The notes beneath the pieces were generated by a model. That model saw only the letters and a list, made by a program, of their open reading frames with translations. It did not search any database and was not told the origin of the DNA. Both the position numbers and the translations under genes were made by a program. DNA of 64,000 nucleotides from Planctomycetota bacterium (lineage in GTDB: Bacteria > Planctomycetota > B15-G4), in the NCBI GenBank assembly GCA_029259745.1, contig JAJDEO010000048.1, forward strand, positions 1-64,000, read 5' to 3'. The stretch's first letter is position 1. The number at the start of each line of letters is the position of its first letter. Positions 24,857 through 33,357 of the stretch are shown here, piece after piece.

Positions 24857-26173
24857 GTGATAAACGAACCGGCGGTGGCTATTTGGCGGGAGGTGTGCGA
24901 TCGATTCGCGCAACTCCGTGGAGAGAGAGCGCGAGAGCTTTGGCTCGACGCGTCCCGGCCTTCGTCGTTCCGCCGCGGCTTGTTCATGCTCGAGCTTCCG
25001 AGCGATGCGGCCAAGACGGCTGTCGACGCGCGCTACACGCGTGACCTCGAGACGTGCTTCTTCGATGTCACGGGAAGTCGCGTGCGTCTCCAGACGAGCG
25101 TTCATGACACGGCGCCGCGCGCTGATGTCGCGCACACGCCCACCGCACGCTTCGAGACGTCGGCAATCACGGCCTCGCCGTTCGTGGAACACGAGGCCAA
25201 CAGCCTGGCGTTCCGAGCCGTCGAACGGTTCGCGAGTGACGCGCGGCCTTTCTCGCTGCTCTTCGTTCATGGCGGAGCGGGTACGGGCAAGACGGCACTC
25301 GGTCGTCACGCGCTGCGCTTGCTGCGTCAGAACGGAAGCGTGAGTCGTCCTGTCGTGTTGTCGGGTGAGGCGCTCACCGAAGATGTGGGGCGCGCCGCAC
25401 GCGAGAACAAGTTCGATCAACTCCACGACAACTGGCGCGACGCCGACGTCGTCATCTTCGACGAGGTCCACCGCGTGCGCGCTCGCAAGCGTGTGCAGCG
25501 CGAGGCGCTCACGATGCTCGTGCGTGTGCTCGACCACGGAGGACGCGCGCTCGTCTTGTCGCGTCACCCCGCCCACGACATCCACGTGCTCGACCGTCGG
25601 CTGCAGTCTTATCTCGACTGCGGGATGACCGCCGAGCTCGGTGCGCCTTCGCATGAGGATCGCGAGAAGGTCCTCGCGGCGGTCGCAGCGTCGCTGTCCA
25701 CGAACATCGACGCGCGGATCGTTCCGGCGCTGGCAGCTCATTGCGCCGGCACGTTGACGGACGCCGTCAAGGTGCTCGATCGCGCGGCGGGCAAGGCAGC
25801 GCGCGAAGGGATCGCGCTGCCCTACGCGGCCGTCGAACGCTATCTCTCGCGTCCCGACGCAGGGCTGGCGAGCGTCGATGCGTTGCTCGACGTCGTCTCC
25901 GACATGTTCGACGTGCCGATCGCGCGGCTCCGTTCGTCGGAGAAGTCGCGTCCGGTCGTCGCGGCGCGGCATCTCTGCATCTACATTGCGGCGCACAGCC
26001 TCGGGTTGTCGTCGCGTGAGGTCGCGCGCCACATGCGTCAACAGTCGCCGTCGGTCGTCGCCTATGCGCGCCGGCGGGTGAACCAGCGCCGCGCCGATGA
26101 TCCGAGCTTCGACCGGCTCGTGCTCGACCTCCAGGCGCGCATCGAGGGCGCTCAGCGCGACCTCGACTGGTGA
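24857..26173 (+). CDS. DnaA-like AAA+ protein with divergent DNA-binding domain
   Basis: About 438 residues from the GTG at 24857; GTGs at 24839 and 24731 are alternatives. The N-terminal 80 residues resemble DnaA domain I (AIWREVCDRFAQLRGERARELWL). The AAA+ core has Walker A GGAGTGKT (139-146), Walker B VVIFDEVHRVRARKRVQREA (D202-E203) and LVLSRHPAHDIHVLDRRLQSYL, closely matching DnaA sensor and lid motifs. The end is a DnaA domain IV-like helix-turn-helix (ARHLCIYIAAHSLGLSSREVARHM), but the DnaA signature (D-H-x-T-V) reads SPSVVAYARRR, so key base-contact residues are changed. It is either a divergent DnaA or a paralogue with another binding site. It overlaps tmk (GTGA), upstream of holB. 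No DnaA-box cluster is visible. Confidence 0.75.
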   Translation: MINEPAVAIWREVCDRFAQLRGERARELWLDASRPSSFRRGLFMLELPSDAAKTAVDARYTRDLETCFFDVTGSRVRLQTSVHDTAPRADVAHTPTARFETSAITASPFVEHEANSLAFRAVERFASDARPFSLLFVHGGAGTGKTALGRHALRLLRQNGSVSRPVVLSGEALTEDVGRAARENKFDQLHDNWRDADVVIFDEVHRVRARKRVQREALTMLVRVLDHGGRALVLSRHPAHDIHVLDRRLQSYLDCGMTAELGAPSHEDREKVLAAVAASLSTNIDARIVPALAAHCAGTLTDAVKVLDRAAGKAAREGIALPYAAVERYLSRPDAGLASVDALLDVVSDMFDVPIARLRSSEKSRPVVAARHLCIYIAAHSLGLSSREVARHMRQQSPSVVAYARRRVNQRRADDPSFDRLVLDLQARIEGAQRDLDW

Positions 26174-26787
26174 GCGCAAAACCCGGCGTCCTGATCGCCT
26201 TCGAGGGCCTCGACGGCTGCGGGAAATCGACGCAGATCACGCGTCTGGCCGACCGTCTCGGCCACGACCGCGACGTGCTCGTGCTGCGCGAGCCTGGCAG
26301 CACGCCGCTCGGCGAGCAGGTCCGTGGGCTGCTGCTCGACGGTGACGCGATCGGCGCGCGTTCCGAGATGCTGCTCTACATGGCGGCGCGGGCCGAACTC
26401 TACGAACGCACGATCCTGCCTGCACTCGAGGCGGGGCAGACGGTCCTGCTCGATCGCAGCCACTACTCGACGGCCGCATACCAAGGCTACGGCCTCGGCC
26501 TCGACGTCGACGGCATCCTGCGCATCGCCGACGAGGTGATCTGTGGCCGTGCGCCCGACCGTGTCGTGCTCGTCGCTGTCGCGGTGGCGACGTCGGCCGA
26601 GCGACTTGCTCACGGCGGGGCACCCGATCGCATCGAGCGGCGCGGCACGGCGTACTTCGAACGCGTCGCTGCGGGCTTCGCGGCGCTCGCCGAGCGCGAG
26701 CCGGAGCGTTTCGTCACCGTGGACGGGACGCCGCCGCCCGATGACGTCGAGCAGTCCATCCGCGAGGCACTCGACGGTGTCGTCTGA
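26170..26787 (+). CDS. tmk: Thymidylate kinase
   Basis: A protein of 205 residues starting at a GTG that overlaps the upstream stop. It phosphorylates dTMP to dTDP in the cytoplasm. The P-loop FEGLDGCGKSTQ lies at residues 11-22, LREPGSTPLGEQVR carries the catalytic Arg/Glu region, and DRSHYSTAAYQG is the nucleotide-binding DRx motif. The lid region is short. It is followed by holB, with an 11-base overlap, and the tmk-holB pair is widespread in bacteria. Its joint position with a DnaA-like gene makes this a small DNA-replication cluster. Confidence 0.95.
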   Translation: MSAKPGVLIAFEGLDGCGKSTQITRLADRLGHDRDVLVLREPGSTPLGEQVRGLLLDGDAIGARSEMLLYMAARAELYERTILPALEAGQTVLLDRSHYSTAAYQGYGLGLDVDGILRIADEVICGRAPDRVVLVAVAVATSAERLAHGGAPDRIERRGTAYFERVAAGFAALAEREPERFVTVDGTPPPDDVEQSIREALDGVV

Positions 26788-27889
26788 GGCGCGGAGCGTC
26801 ACGGGCCACCTCGCGGCGCGTGCGCACGTCCTGGCGGCACTGCGACAGGACGCCGTGCCGCACGGTCTGCTCGTCAGCGGCGAGGAAGGCATCGGCAAGG
26901 CGACCTTCGTGTGCTGGGTTGCGCAGACGCTGTGGTGTCCCGCCAGGAGTGACGACGGTGGTGCCTGCGAGGTGTGTTCGAGCTGCCGGAAGATCTCCAG
27001 CGGCAACCATCCCGATCTCATCGTCGTGCGGCGCGGCGTGACGACGGAGGCGGACAACAAGTCGCGTGGCTCGCAGCACGAGATCACCGTGGCGCAGGTG
27101 CGCGAGCAGGTCGTCGCCGGGCTCGGTTGGCGACCCGTCGAGGCGTCCGGAAAGCTCGTCGTGATCCTCGGCGCCGACGACATGAACGACGAGGCCCAGA
27201 ACGCACTGCTCAAGTCGCTCGAAGAACCGCCGGCGGGCTCGCGTCTCATCCTCATCGCCGCGCGCGAGGATCGTCTGCTCGAGACGATCCGTTCGCGCTG
27301 CCAGGTGCTGCGCCTGCAGCCGCTCTCGACGGCTGAGCTCGCGGATGCGCTGCCCGACGTCGACCCAGCCTGGCGGGCGCTGTGTCGCGGGCGCCCCGGG
27401 CTGCTCGCCTCGCTCGCGTCACTCGATGCCCCGGCCTTGCTCGCAGCCTTCGACGCCGTGCTTGCCGGGCGCGTGCCCGGGTCGGTCTTTGCGGCCCGTA
27501 TCCAGGAGCTGCTCCGAGCCGTAGGCGATGGTGGGGTTGATGCCGACGCCGACGCCGCGCTCGGCGGCCCGTTCGTCCGTTCCAGCGAGGGGCTCGACGA
27601 GCGCGAGGCCGCCAGCCTGGCCGTGGGCGTGCTCCACGCCCGCCTGCGCGACCATGCCTTGACTCAGGCTCGTCCTGAGGCGTCCACGGTCACGTACGGC
27701 CTGGCGGCGCCCTCAGAGGCTCTCAGTGGTCCGAACGTCGACTGGCCGGCCGCTGAGCGGGCCCTGCTCGAGGCCGCCGAGGACGTCCGACGCCATGTCC
27801 CGGGCAGCGTGTGCTGGACGGCGCTCGGCCTGTCGCTGACCATGGCAGCTCGCGGCAGCGGTCAATCCGCCCGCGACGGCGCCCGCTGA
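26777..27889 (+). CDS. holB: DNA polymerase III subunit delta'
   Basis: A protein of 370 residues from the GTG at 26777 inside the end of tmk. Delta' is part of the clamp-loader complex that opens and places the sliding clamp. VPHGLLVSGEEGIGKATFVCWVAQTLWC is the modified P-loop region, and the zinc module is CEVCSSCRKI with an earlier Cys in LWCP. LGADDMNDEAQNALLKSLEEPP is the hallmark Walker B/SRC segment, followed by TIRSRCQVLRLQPL. The P-loop keeps GxGK but not the typical Thr, in line with weak or absent ATP use in delta'. The C-terminal part is diverged. It is the last gene of the cluster. Confidence 0.92.
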   Translation: MSSEARSVTGHLAARAHVLAALRQDAVPHGLLVSGEEGIGKATFVCWVAQTLWCPARSDDGGACEVCSSCRKISSGNHPDLIVVRRGVTTEADNKSRGSQHEITVAQVREQVVAGLGWRPVEASGKLVVILGADDMNDEAQNALLKSLEEPPAGSRLILIAAREDRLLETIRSRCQVLRLQPLSTAELADALPDVDPAWRALCRGRPGLLASLASLDAPALLAAFDAVLAGRVPGSVFAARIQELLRAVGDGGVDADADAALGGPFVRSSEGLDEREAASLAVGVLHARLRDHALTQARPEASTVTYGLAAPSEALSGPNVDWPAAERALLEAAEDVRRHVPGSVCWTALGLSLTMAARGSGQSARDGAR

Positions 27890-28002
27890 GCCGACCTCGG
27901 CGTGGCCAGCACCCGACGAATCCGCCGATTCGCCGACGTCCTGCCACTCGATTCCGGCTCCGCGGACGCCACAATGAACACATGCCGGGTCACGGATGCG
28001 CT

Positions 28003-28046
28003 GCTAGGTGTTGGGCCTGACCTCGCCGCGGTCCGCAACCCCTAGC
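28003..28046. repeat. Imperfect inverted repeat in the holB-28175 intergenic region
   Basis: The 13-base arms 28003-28015 and 28034-28046 match at 11 positions around an 18-base loop. They place a TAGG sequence on both strands. The 285-base gap (27890-28174) otherwise shows no gene. The repeat could be an operator or a weak terminator for holB. Confidence 0.3.
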
Positions 28047-28174
28047 GTGGGTTCAAGGCATGGCGGCGCATCACCGATACCAGGCAGTGGTGACGTGCTC
28101 TCGATCGAGGGACGCGAGCGGCAGCGAGGTGCTGCGGCTGGCGCTCGCCGGATCGAGGTCAAAAGGAGTGGACG

Positions 28175-28588
28175 ATGAATCTTTCTACGCGCATCACGGA
28201 ACTCGCGGCGTCTGACCGGCGCTACGAGCCTGAGGCCTACCACTTCGTCTTCCAGGCGCTCGACTTCGTCCTCGAGCAGGACGGCGAGTCGCGTGGTGAC
28301 CAGTCGGATCGCCACATCGCCGCGACGGACCTGCTCTCCGGTCTGCGCGACTTCGCGCTTGCGCAGTACGGACCGATGGCCCGACTCGTCCTCGAGCGGT
28401 GGGGGCTCTATGCCACCGAGGATTTCGGCGAGATCGTCTTCGGCCTCGTCGACTGCCAGCTGCTCAACAAGCAGGACTCGGATCGCAAGAGCGACTTCCG
28501 CGACGGCTTCGACTTCCATGACGCCTTCGACCGCGCGTGGAAGCCCAAGGGCCGCGCGCGCGTCCTCGTCGCCAAGGCGGCGAGCTGA
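28175..28588 (+). CDS. Minf_1886 / Plancto-Ver family conserved protein
   Basis: A protein of 137 residues; the ATG at 28175 follows AAAAGGAG with good spacing, a strong ribosome binding site. It matches my memory of the Minf_1886 family (TIGR04138 type), which is mostly restricted to planctomycetes, verrucomicrobia and relatives: AYHFVFQALDFVLEQ, DLLSGLRDFALAQYGPMA, VLERWGLYATEDFGEIVFGL and a C-terminal DFRDGFDFHDAFDRAW. Function is unknown. It is a single-gene unit, convergent with the S41 protease gene and separated from it by a strong hairpin at 28648-28677. The family is a useful marker for the host group. Confidence 0.85.
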   Translation: MNLSTRITELAASDRRYEPEAYHFVFQALDFVLEQDGESRGDQSDRHIAATDLLSGLRDFALAQYGPMARLVLERWGLYATEDFGEIVFGLVDCQLLNKQDSDRKSDFRDGFDFHDAFDRAWKPKGRARVLVAKAAS

Positions 28589-28647
28589 GCGCCGGGTTTC
28601 GCCGAGCGGCCGACTGACGCTCCTGCGCAGGACACCCGCAACGACGA

Positions 28648-28677
28648 GCGGCGCCGCGGAGTGATCCGCGACGCCGC
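28648..28677. terminator. Probable bidirectional terminator between convergent genes
   Basis: The 13-base arms 28648-28660 and 28665-28677 pair at 12 of 13 positions around a GTGA tetraloop. It lies between the stop of the Minf_1886 gene (28588) and the stop of the minus-strand protease gene (28729). There is no T-tract on either side. Confidence 0.6.
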
Positions 28678-28728
28678 ACATGGTCGACTTCGGCTCGCGC
28701 CCGAGGCGCAGTTGTTCGCCAGCGTTGT

Positions 28729-31104
28729 TCAGCGCCCGACCGGCCGCTTCTTTCCATCCTCGACCTTCGCGAGTGTCTCGAGGCCCGCAACGTCCGTGAG
28801 GTCGAGGTGCATCTGATCCGCGAGGTTGCGGATGGCCGCCTGGAGCTGCGCGTCTTCCTGCCAGTCACCAAACTGACGGATCCCCGGGAACGGCTGACCA
28901 CGGTCGTCGGCCACGCGGTCGCGCACCGTCCAGCGCATCCAGCGACGCAGGACGTCATCGCTGAGCGGGGTGTCGAGCGCCTCGCGGAACTCGGCGAACT
29001 CGGGGTAGGCGTTCGGGTCGCGGCGATCGTTGTCGGCCAACTCGTAGAACGTCTCGCGATGCGCGTCCCAGTGTGCGTCCACGTAGGCGAGGAAGGGGTT
29101 CTTGTAGGCGGGGAGTGACAGATCTGGCGAGCCGTCGTCGGCCACGTCGTCCTCGTCGTCCGTCAGCTCCGCCTTGCGCTCGTTGTAGCTGTCGCGGGCG
29201 TCGTTGAAGATGCGCGCCAGTTCAGCCGTTTCCCAAGGCTCGAACCCCTCGAACTCGACCTCGACGTCGGGCTTCACGCCACCCTCCTGCACGACGCGGC
29301 CATCGAGATCACGCTCCGTGTGGATCGACGTGTCGTTGCCGAGGTAGTAGCGCGCGTTGGTGATCTTGACGTTCACGGGGAACGTGTACGTTCCGCTGTT
29401 GTCGAGATCCTCGTACTCGTCCTCGGGGTCGTAGAGTCCGTTGTAGTTGACGTCCGTCTTCAGCGTGTCGCCGGGGCGTGTCTCGAGCGGGATGGCCGAC
29501 TGCACCGACCCCTTTCCGAACGTCTTCTCACCGATGATCGGGGCGCGGCCTTCGACCTTCAGCGCACCCGAGACGATCTCCGAGGCACTCGCGCTGCGCC
29601 GGTTGACGAGCACGGCGAGCGGGCCGCTGTAGCGACCACGGAAGTTCTTCGAGTGATAGTTCTGGCGCGGGACACCGCGGCCTTCGGTGTAGACGACGAG
29701 CGAGTTGGGCTCGAGGAACAGTGACGCCATCTTGACGGCTTCATTCAGGTAGCCGCCCGTGTTGTTGCGCAGGTCGAGGATGCAGCCGCGCATGCCTTCG
29801 GCGCGCATCGCGTCGAGGGCGTCGAGCAGCTCGGCCGCCGTGCCTTCGGCGAACGTGACGACTTCGACGTAGCCGATGTCGCCGGGGAGCATGTCGTAGT
29901 TGACGCTCGGGATGTGGATGACGCCGCGATCGAGGACGAAGTCCTGCGGGTCTTCCCAACCCTCGCGCCAGACGTTGATCGAGACCTCGGTGCCCGGAGG
30001 GCCCTTGAGGCGCTTGATGATGTCGTCGTTCTTCTCGCCGTACGTCGGCCAGCCGTCGACCTCGAGGATCTTGTCGCCCGTGGTCAGACCCGCGCGGTAG
30101 GCCGGGCCGGAGTAGATCGGACGCGTGATCGTGAAGATGCCGTCGATCGTGTCAACGTAGGCGCCGATGCCCGCGTAGTTGCGACGCAGGTCGAGGATCC
30201 AGCGCTCGAACTCGGCCGCCGAAAAGTACGTGGAGTGTTGGTCGAGGGCGTTGAGCATGCCCTTGGCCGCGGCCGTCACGAGGCGTTCGCGACCTTCGTC
30301 GTCGACGAGCTGGTCGCCGAGGAGATGGTTCTCCTGGATCTTCGTGATCAGCTCTTCGAGAACGTTGAGCGATCCCACGCCCGAGCCGAGGCCCTCGTCG
30401 ATGCGTGCCGGCTTCGACTCGGCCCGATGGACCTGCTCGACGAAGCGACGGTTCTTCTCGTCGATCTCGATGTAGGCGCGCGCGAGTTCACCGTGCGGCC
30501 CCGGGTCGTTGGCGAGTTCGTTGAGCACCGGACGCGCGCTCTCGTAGTCGAAGACCTGAGCGAGGGCGAAGGCCGCCGCGGCGCGCGTGTCGGGATCGTC
30601 GCTCGCGATGGCGTCGCGCAGGAAGCGCTCGGCGTTGGCGCGGGCCTCACCGCGCGTGGCGCGCACGAGCGTACGTGCGACGGGCACGCGCTCGAGGATC
30701 GGTGTGTTGGCGTTGTTCAGCTCGTTCGTCAGCTTCGCGGCGACATCCGGGAGCCGGCGGAACGCGCGATCGGCGAGCACCGTGAGTGCTTCGTTGCGGT
30801 GGGGGCCGTTGAGGAGCGGCAGGAGCAGCTCGGAGGCCGGCCCCGAGGCGTCGGCCTCGAGCAGCGCCTGGGCGATCACGAGTGCGACGTTGCCACGTGC
30901 CGAGCGGCCGGCCTCGATCAGGTGCGGCACCGTCGTGACGGAATCCTCGAGGGTGACCTCGGTGAGCTCGTCGGCCAGCGTCCAGCGGTAGGCGCCGGCG
31001 GCATCCTCGAGACGAAACAGCACGTCGTCGAGCTGCTGGGTCAGGTCGTCCGGTGCCGGCGCGGTCAAAGCGAGCGCGACGGCCAGCAGCGAGGTCGTGA
31101 GCAT
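28729..31104 (-). CDS. S41 family C-terminal processing peptidase with PDZ domain
   Basis: A protein of 791 residues from the ATG at 31104, with AGAGGAA about 7 bases upstream; the longer frame has no support. A signal peptide (LTTSLLAVALALTAPAP) sends it to the periplasm. Residues 20-240 are helical, HEAT/TPR-like. A PDZ domain follows (IYSGPAYRAGLTTGDKILEV), then the S41 core: GYVEVVTF, GCILDLRNNTGGYLNEAVKMA, the serine in VNRRSASASEI (about residue 504) and the lysine in GEKTFGKGSVQ (about 528), the Ser/Lys dyad spaced as in Tsp/CtpA. A C-terminal region of about 150 residues is extra. These proteases trim or degrade exported proteins. A TATGAT hexamer at 31211-31216 on this strand may be its -10. 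Confidence 0.92.
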   Translation of the reverse strand: MLTTSLLAVALALTAPAPDDLTQQLDDVLFRLEDAAGAYRWTLADELTEVTLEDSVTTVPHLIEAGRSARGNVALVIAQALLEADASGPASELLLPLLNGPHRNEALTVLADRAFRRLPDVAAKLTNELNNANTPILERVPVARTLVRATRGEARANAERFLRDAIASDDPDTRAAAAFALAQVFDYESARPVLNELANDPGPHGELARAYIEIDEKNRRFVEQVHRAESKPARIDEGLGSGVGSLNVLEELITKIQENHLLGDQLVDDEGRERLVTAAAKGMLNALDQHSTYFSAAEFERWILDLRRNYAGIGAYVDTIDGIFTITRPIYSGPAYRAGLTTGDKILEVDGWPTYGEKNDDIIKRLKGPPGTEVSINVWREGWEDPQDFVLDRGVIHIPSVNYDMLPGDIGYVEVVTFAEGTAAELLDALDAMRAEGMRGCILDLRNNTGGYLNEAVKMASLFLEPNSLVVYTEGRGVPRQNYHSKNFRGRYSGPLAVLVNRRSASASEIVSGALKVEGRAPIIGEKTFGKGSVQSAIPLETRPGDTLKTDVNYNGLYDPEDEYEDLDNSGTYTFPVNVKITNARYYLGNDTSIHTERDLDGRVVQEGGVKPDVEVEFEGFEPWETAELARIFNDARDSYNERKAELTDDEDDVADDGSPDLSLPAYKNPFLAYVDAHWDAHRETFYELADNDRRDPNAYPEFAEFREALDTPLSDDVLRRWMRWTVRDRVADDRGQPFPGIRQFGDWQEDAQLQAAIRNLADQMHLDLTDVAGLETLAKVEDGKKRPVGR

Positions 31105-31260
31105 TCGTCGTTCCTCTGGGGAGTGGGGGCTCGAGGTGCCTGTCTGCCTCTTCGGACGACCGTGCGCCTCGGCTGTATGACGGGCGAATGATGATCCGAC
31201 AAGGCTTCGCATCATACGCACGCAATGGGCCCGTGCGTGGGACCCGATTCAAGGGATAGA

Positions 31261-31755
31261 ATGGCCGACGTGACCGATCCAGAAAAACTCACCCACGTGG
31301 CGCCCGACGGTCATGCTCGCATGGTCGACGTGGGTGACAAGCCGATCACTCAGCGACGGGCCGTGGCGTCGGGTCGCGTCGTCATGCGTCCGGAAACGCG
31401 ATCGATTGCGTTGAAATCGGGCGGTCCGAAGGGACCCGTGTTCGAAGTCGCACGGCTCGCCGGCATCGGTGCGGCCAAGCGGACGGCCGAACTGATCCCG
31501 CTGTGTCACTCGCTGCCGGTCGATGGCGTCGATGTGACGATCGTCCCCGAGGGCGACGACACGCTGCGGATCGAGGCCGAAGTCACGACCTCATGGCGGA
31601 CGGGCGTCGAGATGGAGGCGCTCGTGGCCGTGTCCGTCGCGGGGCTGACGGTGATCGACATGCTCAAGGCCGTCGAGAAGACGCTCACGATCACCGACGT
31701 GCGTATCGAGTCGAAGACGGGCGGGAAGAGCGGCGACTGGCAGCGCGGCGCCTGA
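31261..31755 (+). CDS. moaC: Cyclic pyranopterin monophosphate synthase
   Basis: A protein of 164 residues from the ATG at 31261 (MADVTDPEKLTHV), with AAGGGA just upstream. With MoaA it converts GTP to cyclic pyranopterin monophosphate, the first molybdenum cofactor intermediate. Landmarks are LTHVAPDGHARMVDVGDKPIT, AKRTAELIPLCHSLPVDGVDV, TGVEMEALVAVSVAGLTVIDMLK and the closing KTGGKSGDW. The MoaA partner is not in the window; moaD and moaE are at 19.9-20.6 kb. It is divergent from the S41 protease gene, sharing a 156-base upstream region. Confidence 0.95.
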   Translation: MADVTDPEKLTHVAPDGHARMVDVGDKPITQRRAVASGRVVMRPETRSIALKSGGPKGPVFEVARLAGIGAAKRTAELIPLCHSLPVDGVDVTIVPEGDDTLRIEAEVTTSWRTGVEMEALVAVSVAGLTVIDMLKAVEKTLTITDVRIESKTGGKSGDWQRGA

Positions 31756-31847
31756 GCCCCCGGCGGGCCGTGAAGCGGGATATGCTGAGTTGCGGCTCGG
31801 GCCCCGAACGTCCGGCCACTTCGCACGACATCCTGAGAGGCCTCCCG

Positions 31848-33320
31848 ATGATGACGTTCTTGGCGCGCCTCGCATGCGCGGCCCTCGCGGGCGCGACGCT
31901 CGCGCTGGGTCAGGCCGTGCCCTTCCATGTCGAGGAGCTGCTCGCCCACCCACGCGCCGACGGCGTGGGCCTGACGGTGGTGCCCGAGATCGCGGCCGAG
32001 GTCTTCGTCGAGTACGGGGTCAACCGCCGTGACGTGCGCCGCACCGTCACGCGCGCGGTCGAGCCGGCGACGCCTGTGCGCTTCGATCTGCGCGCCTTGC
32101 CGTCCGATGCCGAGGTCTTCTACCGCGTCGTCGCCCGTCCGTTGGCCGGAAAGTGGACTCCGCGCGCCGTGCAGTCGTTCCGCACGCTGCGCTCCCCCGG
32201 CGAGACCGTCACGTTCGGCATCGCTGCCGACAGCCACGCCTACGCCGTCTGGACGCGCTTCACGTGCAAGCAGCCGCCCGACGTCCCGGCCTACGCGCGC
32301 CTGACGACGACGCTCGATCGCATGGCGTCCGACGAGGCGCTCGACTTCGTCGTGGTCGGTGGCGACGACGTCATGACGCACTGCAACTCGGGCTGCAAGG
32401 CCTGTGATGTCGATGGCGTCTACGCCGGGGCGATGACCGCGGCAACCCAGCAAGAGGTGCAGCTGCGCTACCGCCAGACGTGGAGCACCGATCTGCTCGG
32501 TCGACTCGGCAAGCGCCGCCCGCTGCTCTATATGCTCGGCAATCACGACGGCGAGGCGGGCTACGGCCAGAACTTCTGCGACTCGCACAGCAACCAGCTG
32601 CGCGGATGGAGCGAACAGGAACGCCTTGCGTACTTCCCGAACGCAGCCGACAGCTACGGGGGCAGCGAGAAGGGCCACTTCTTCAGCGTCGTGAGCGGCG
32701 ATGCCCGCTTGATCTTCCTCGACGTCATGCGCTTCACGCCGACGCTGCCTTCCAATGCCAGCGGGTGGACACTCGGCGACGAGCAGCTCGGCTGGCTGAC
32801 GAACGAAGTCCTCGCCACGCCGGAGACGTTCAAGTTCGTCTTCCTCGAGCATCTCGTGGGCGGCACGACGGAGCCGTTCAGCTGCGGGCACTACGGACGC
32901 GGTAGCCTGCGCTCGACGGAGACAGGCAAGCCCGAGGCGCCGTTCGAAGGCGAGCAAGCGCTCGTGCATGCGCTGCTGCGGCGCGGTGGCGTGCAGGCTG
33001 TCTTCCTCTTCCACGATCACGTCGCGGCTTACGGCGAGAAGCCGGGCCTCGACGGAGTCGGCGAAGGAGTCGTGTACGCGACCTGCGGACAGGTCGGCTC
33101 GAACGTCCCGCCGTGGTCGGACGAAGGCTGGTATCGCAAGGCGATGGACTTTGACGACGACGGGATCGCCGAGTACATGACCGACGTGACGGGCACGCGC
33201 AAGCGCGGCTACTACCGCGTCAGCGTGGGCGAGCGAGCGACGGTGGAGTACGTCGGCACCGACCTCGAGGATCCGACGAAGGACGGCGCGGTCGTGTTCT
33301 CGTTCACGCTCGATCCCTGA
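31848..33320 (+). CDS. Secreted calcineurin-like metallophosphoesterase
   Basis: A protein of 490 residues from the ATG at 31848 (or 31851), with GAGAGG upstream. A signal peptide (TFLARLACAALAGATLALGQ) is followed by a small beta domain like the N-terminal domain of purple acid phosphatases (residues 25-115). The metallophosphatase core has FGIAADSHAY (D-x-H), VVVGGDDV (GD-type), MLGNHDGEAGYG (GNHD) and a late FLFHDHVAAYG (histidine ligands), enough for a two-metal site. Four or more cysteines near CKQPPDV and CNSGCKACD may form disulfides, as expected outside the cytoplasm. The substrate is unknown. A hairpin follows the stop. Confidence 0.87.
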   Translation: MMTFLARLACAALAGATLALGQAVPFHVEELLAHPRADGVGLTVVPEIAAEVFVEYGVNRRDVRRTVTRAVEPATPVRFDLRALPSDAEVFYRVVARPLAGKWTPRAVQSFRTLRSPGETVTFGIAADSHAYAVWTRFTCKQPPDVPAYARLTTTLDRMASDEALDFVVVGGDDVMTHCNSGCKACDVDGVYAGAMTAATQQEVQLRYRQTWSTDLLGRLGKRRPLLYMLGNHDGEAGYGQNFCDSHSNQLRGWSEQERLAYFPNAADSYGGSEKGHFFSVVSGDARLIFLDVMRFTPTLPSNASGWTLGDEQLGWLTNEVLATPETFKFVFLEHLVGGTTEPFSCGHYGRGSLRSTETGKPEAPFEGEQALVHALLRRGGVQAVFLFHDHVAAYGEKPGLDGVGEGVVYATCGQVGSNVPPWSDEGWYRKAMDFDDDGIAEYMTDVTGTRKRGYYRVSVGERATVEYVGTDLEDPTKDGAVVFSFTLDP

Positions 33321-33341
33321 CGTGCCGCAGTGCTCGGCACG
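33321..33341. terminator. Hairpin between convergent genes
   Basis: CGTGCCG (33321-33327) pairs with CGGCACG (33335-33341) around a 7-base loop, immediately after the phosphoesterase stop and 17 bases before the stop of the DDAH-like gene on the minus strand. It is likely a shared terminator, without a T-tract. Confidence 0.45.
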
Positions 33342-33357
33342 GCGTCGCACATCCTGA

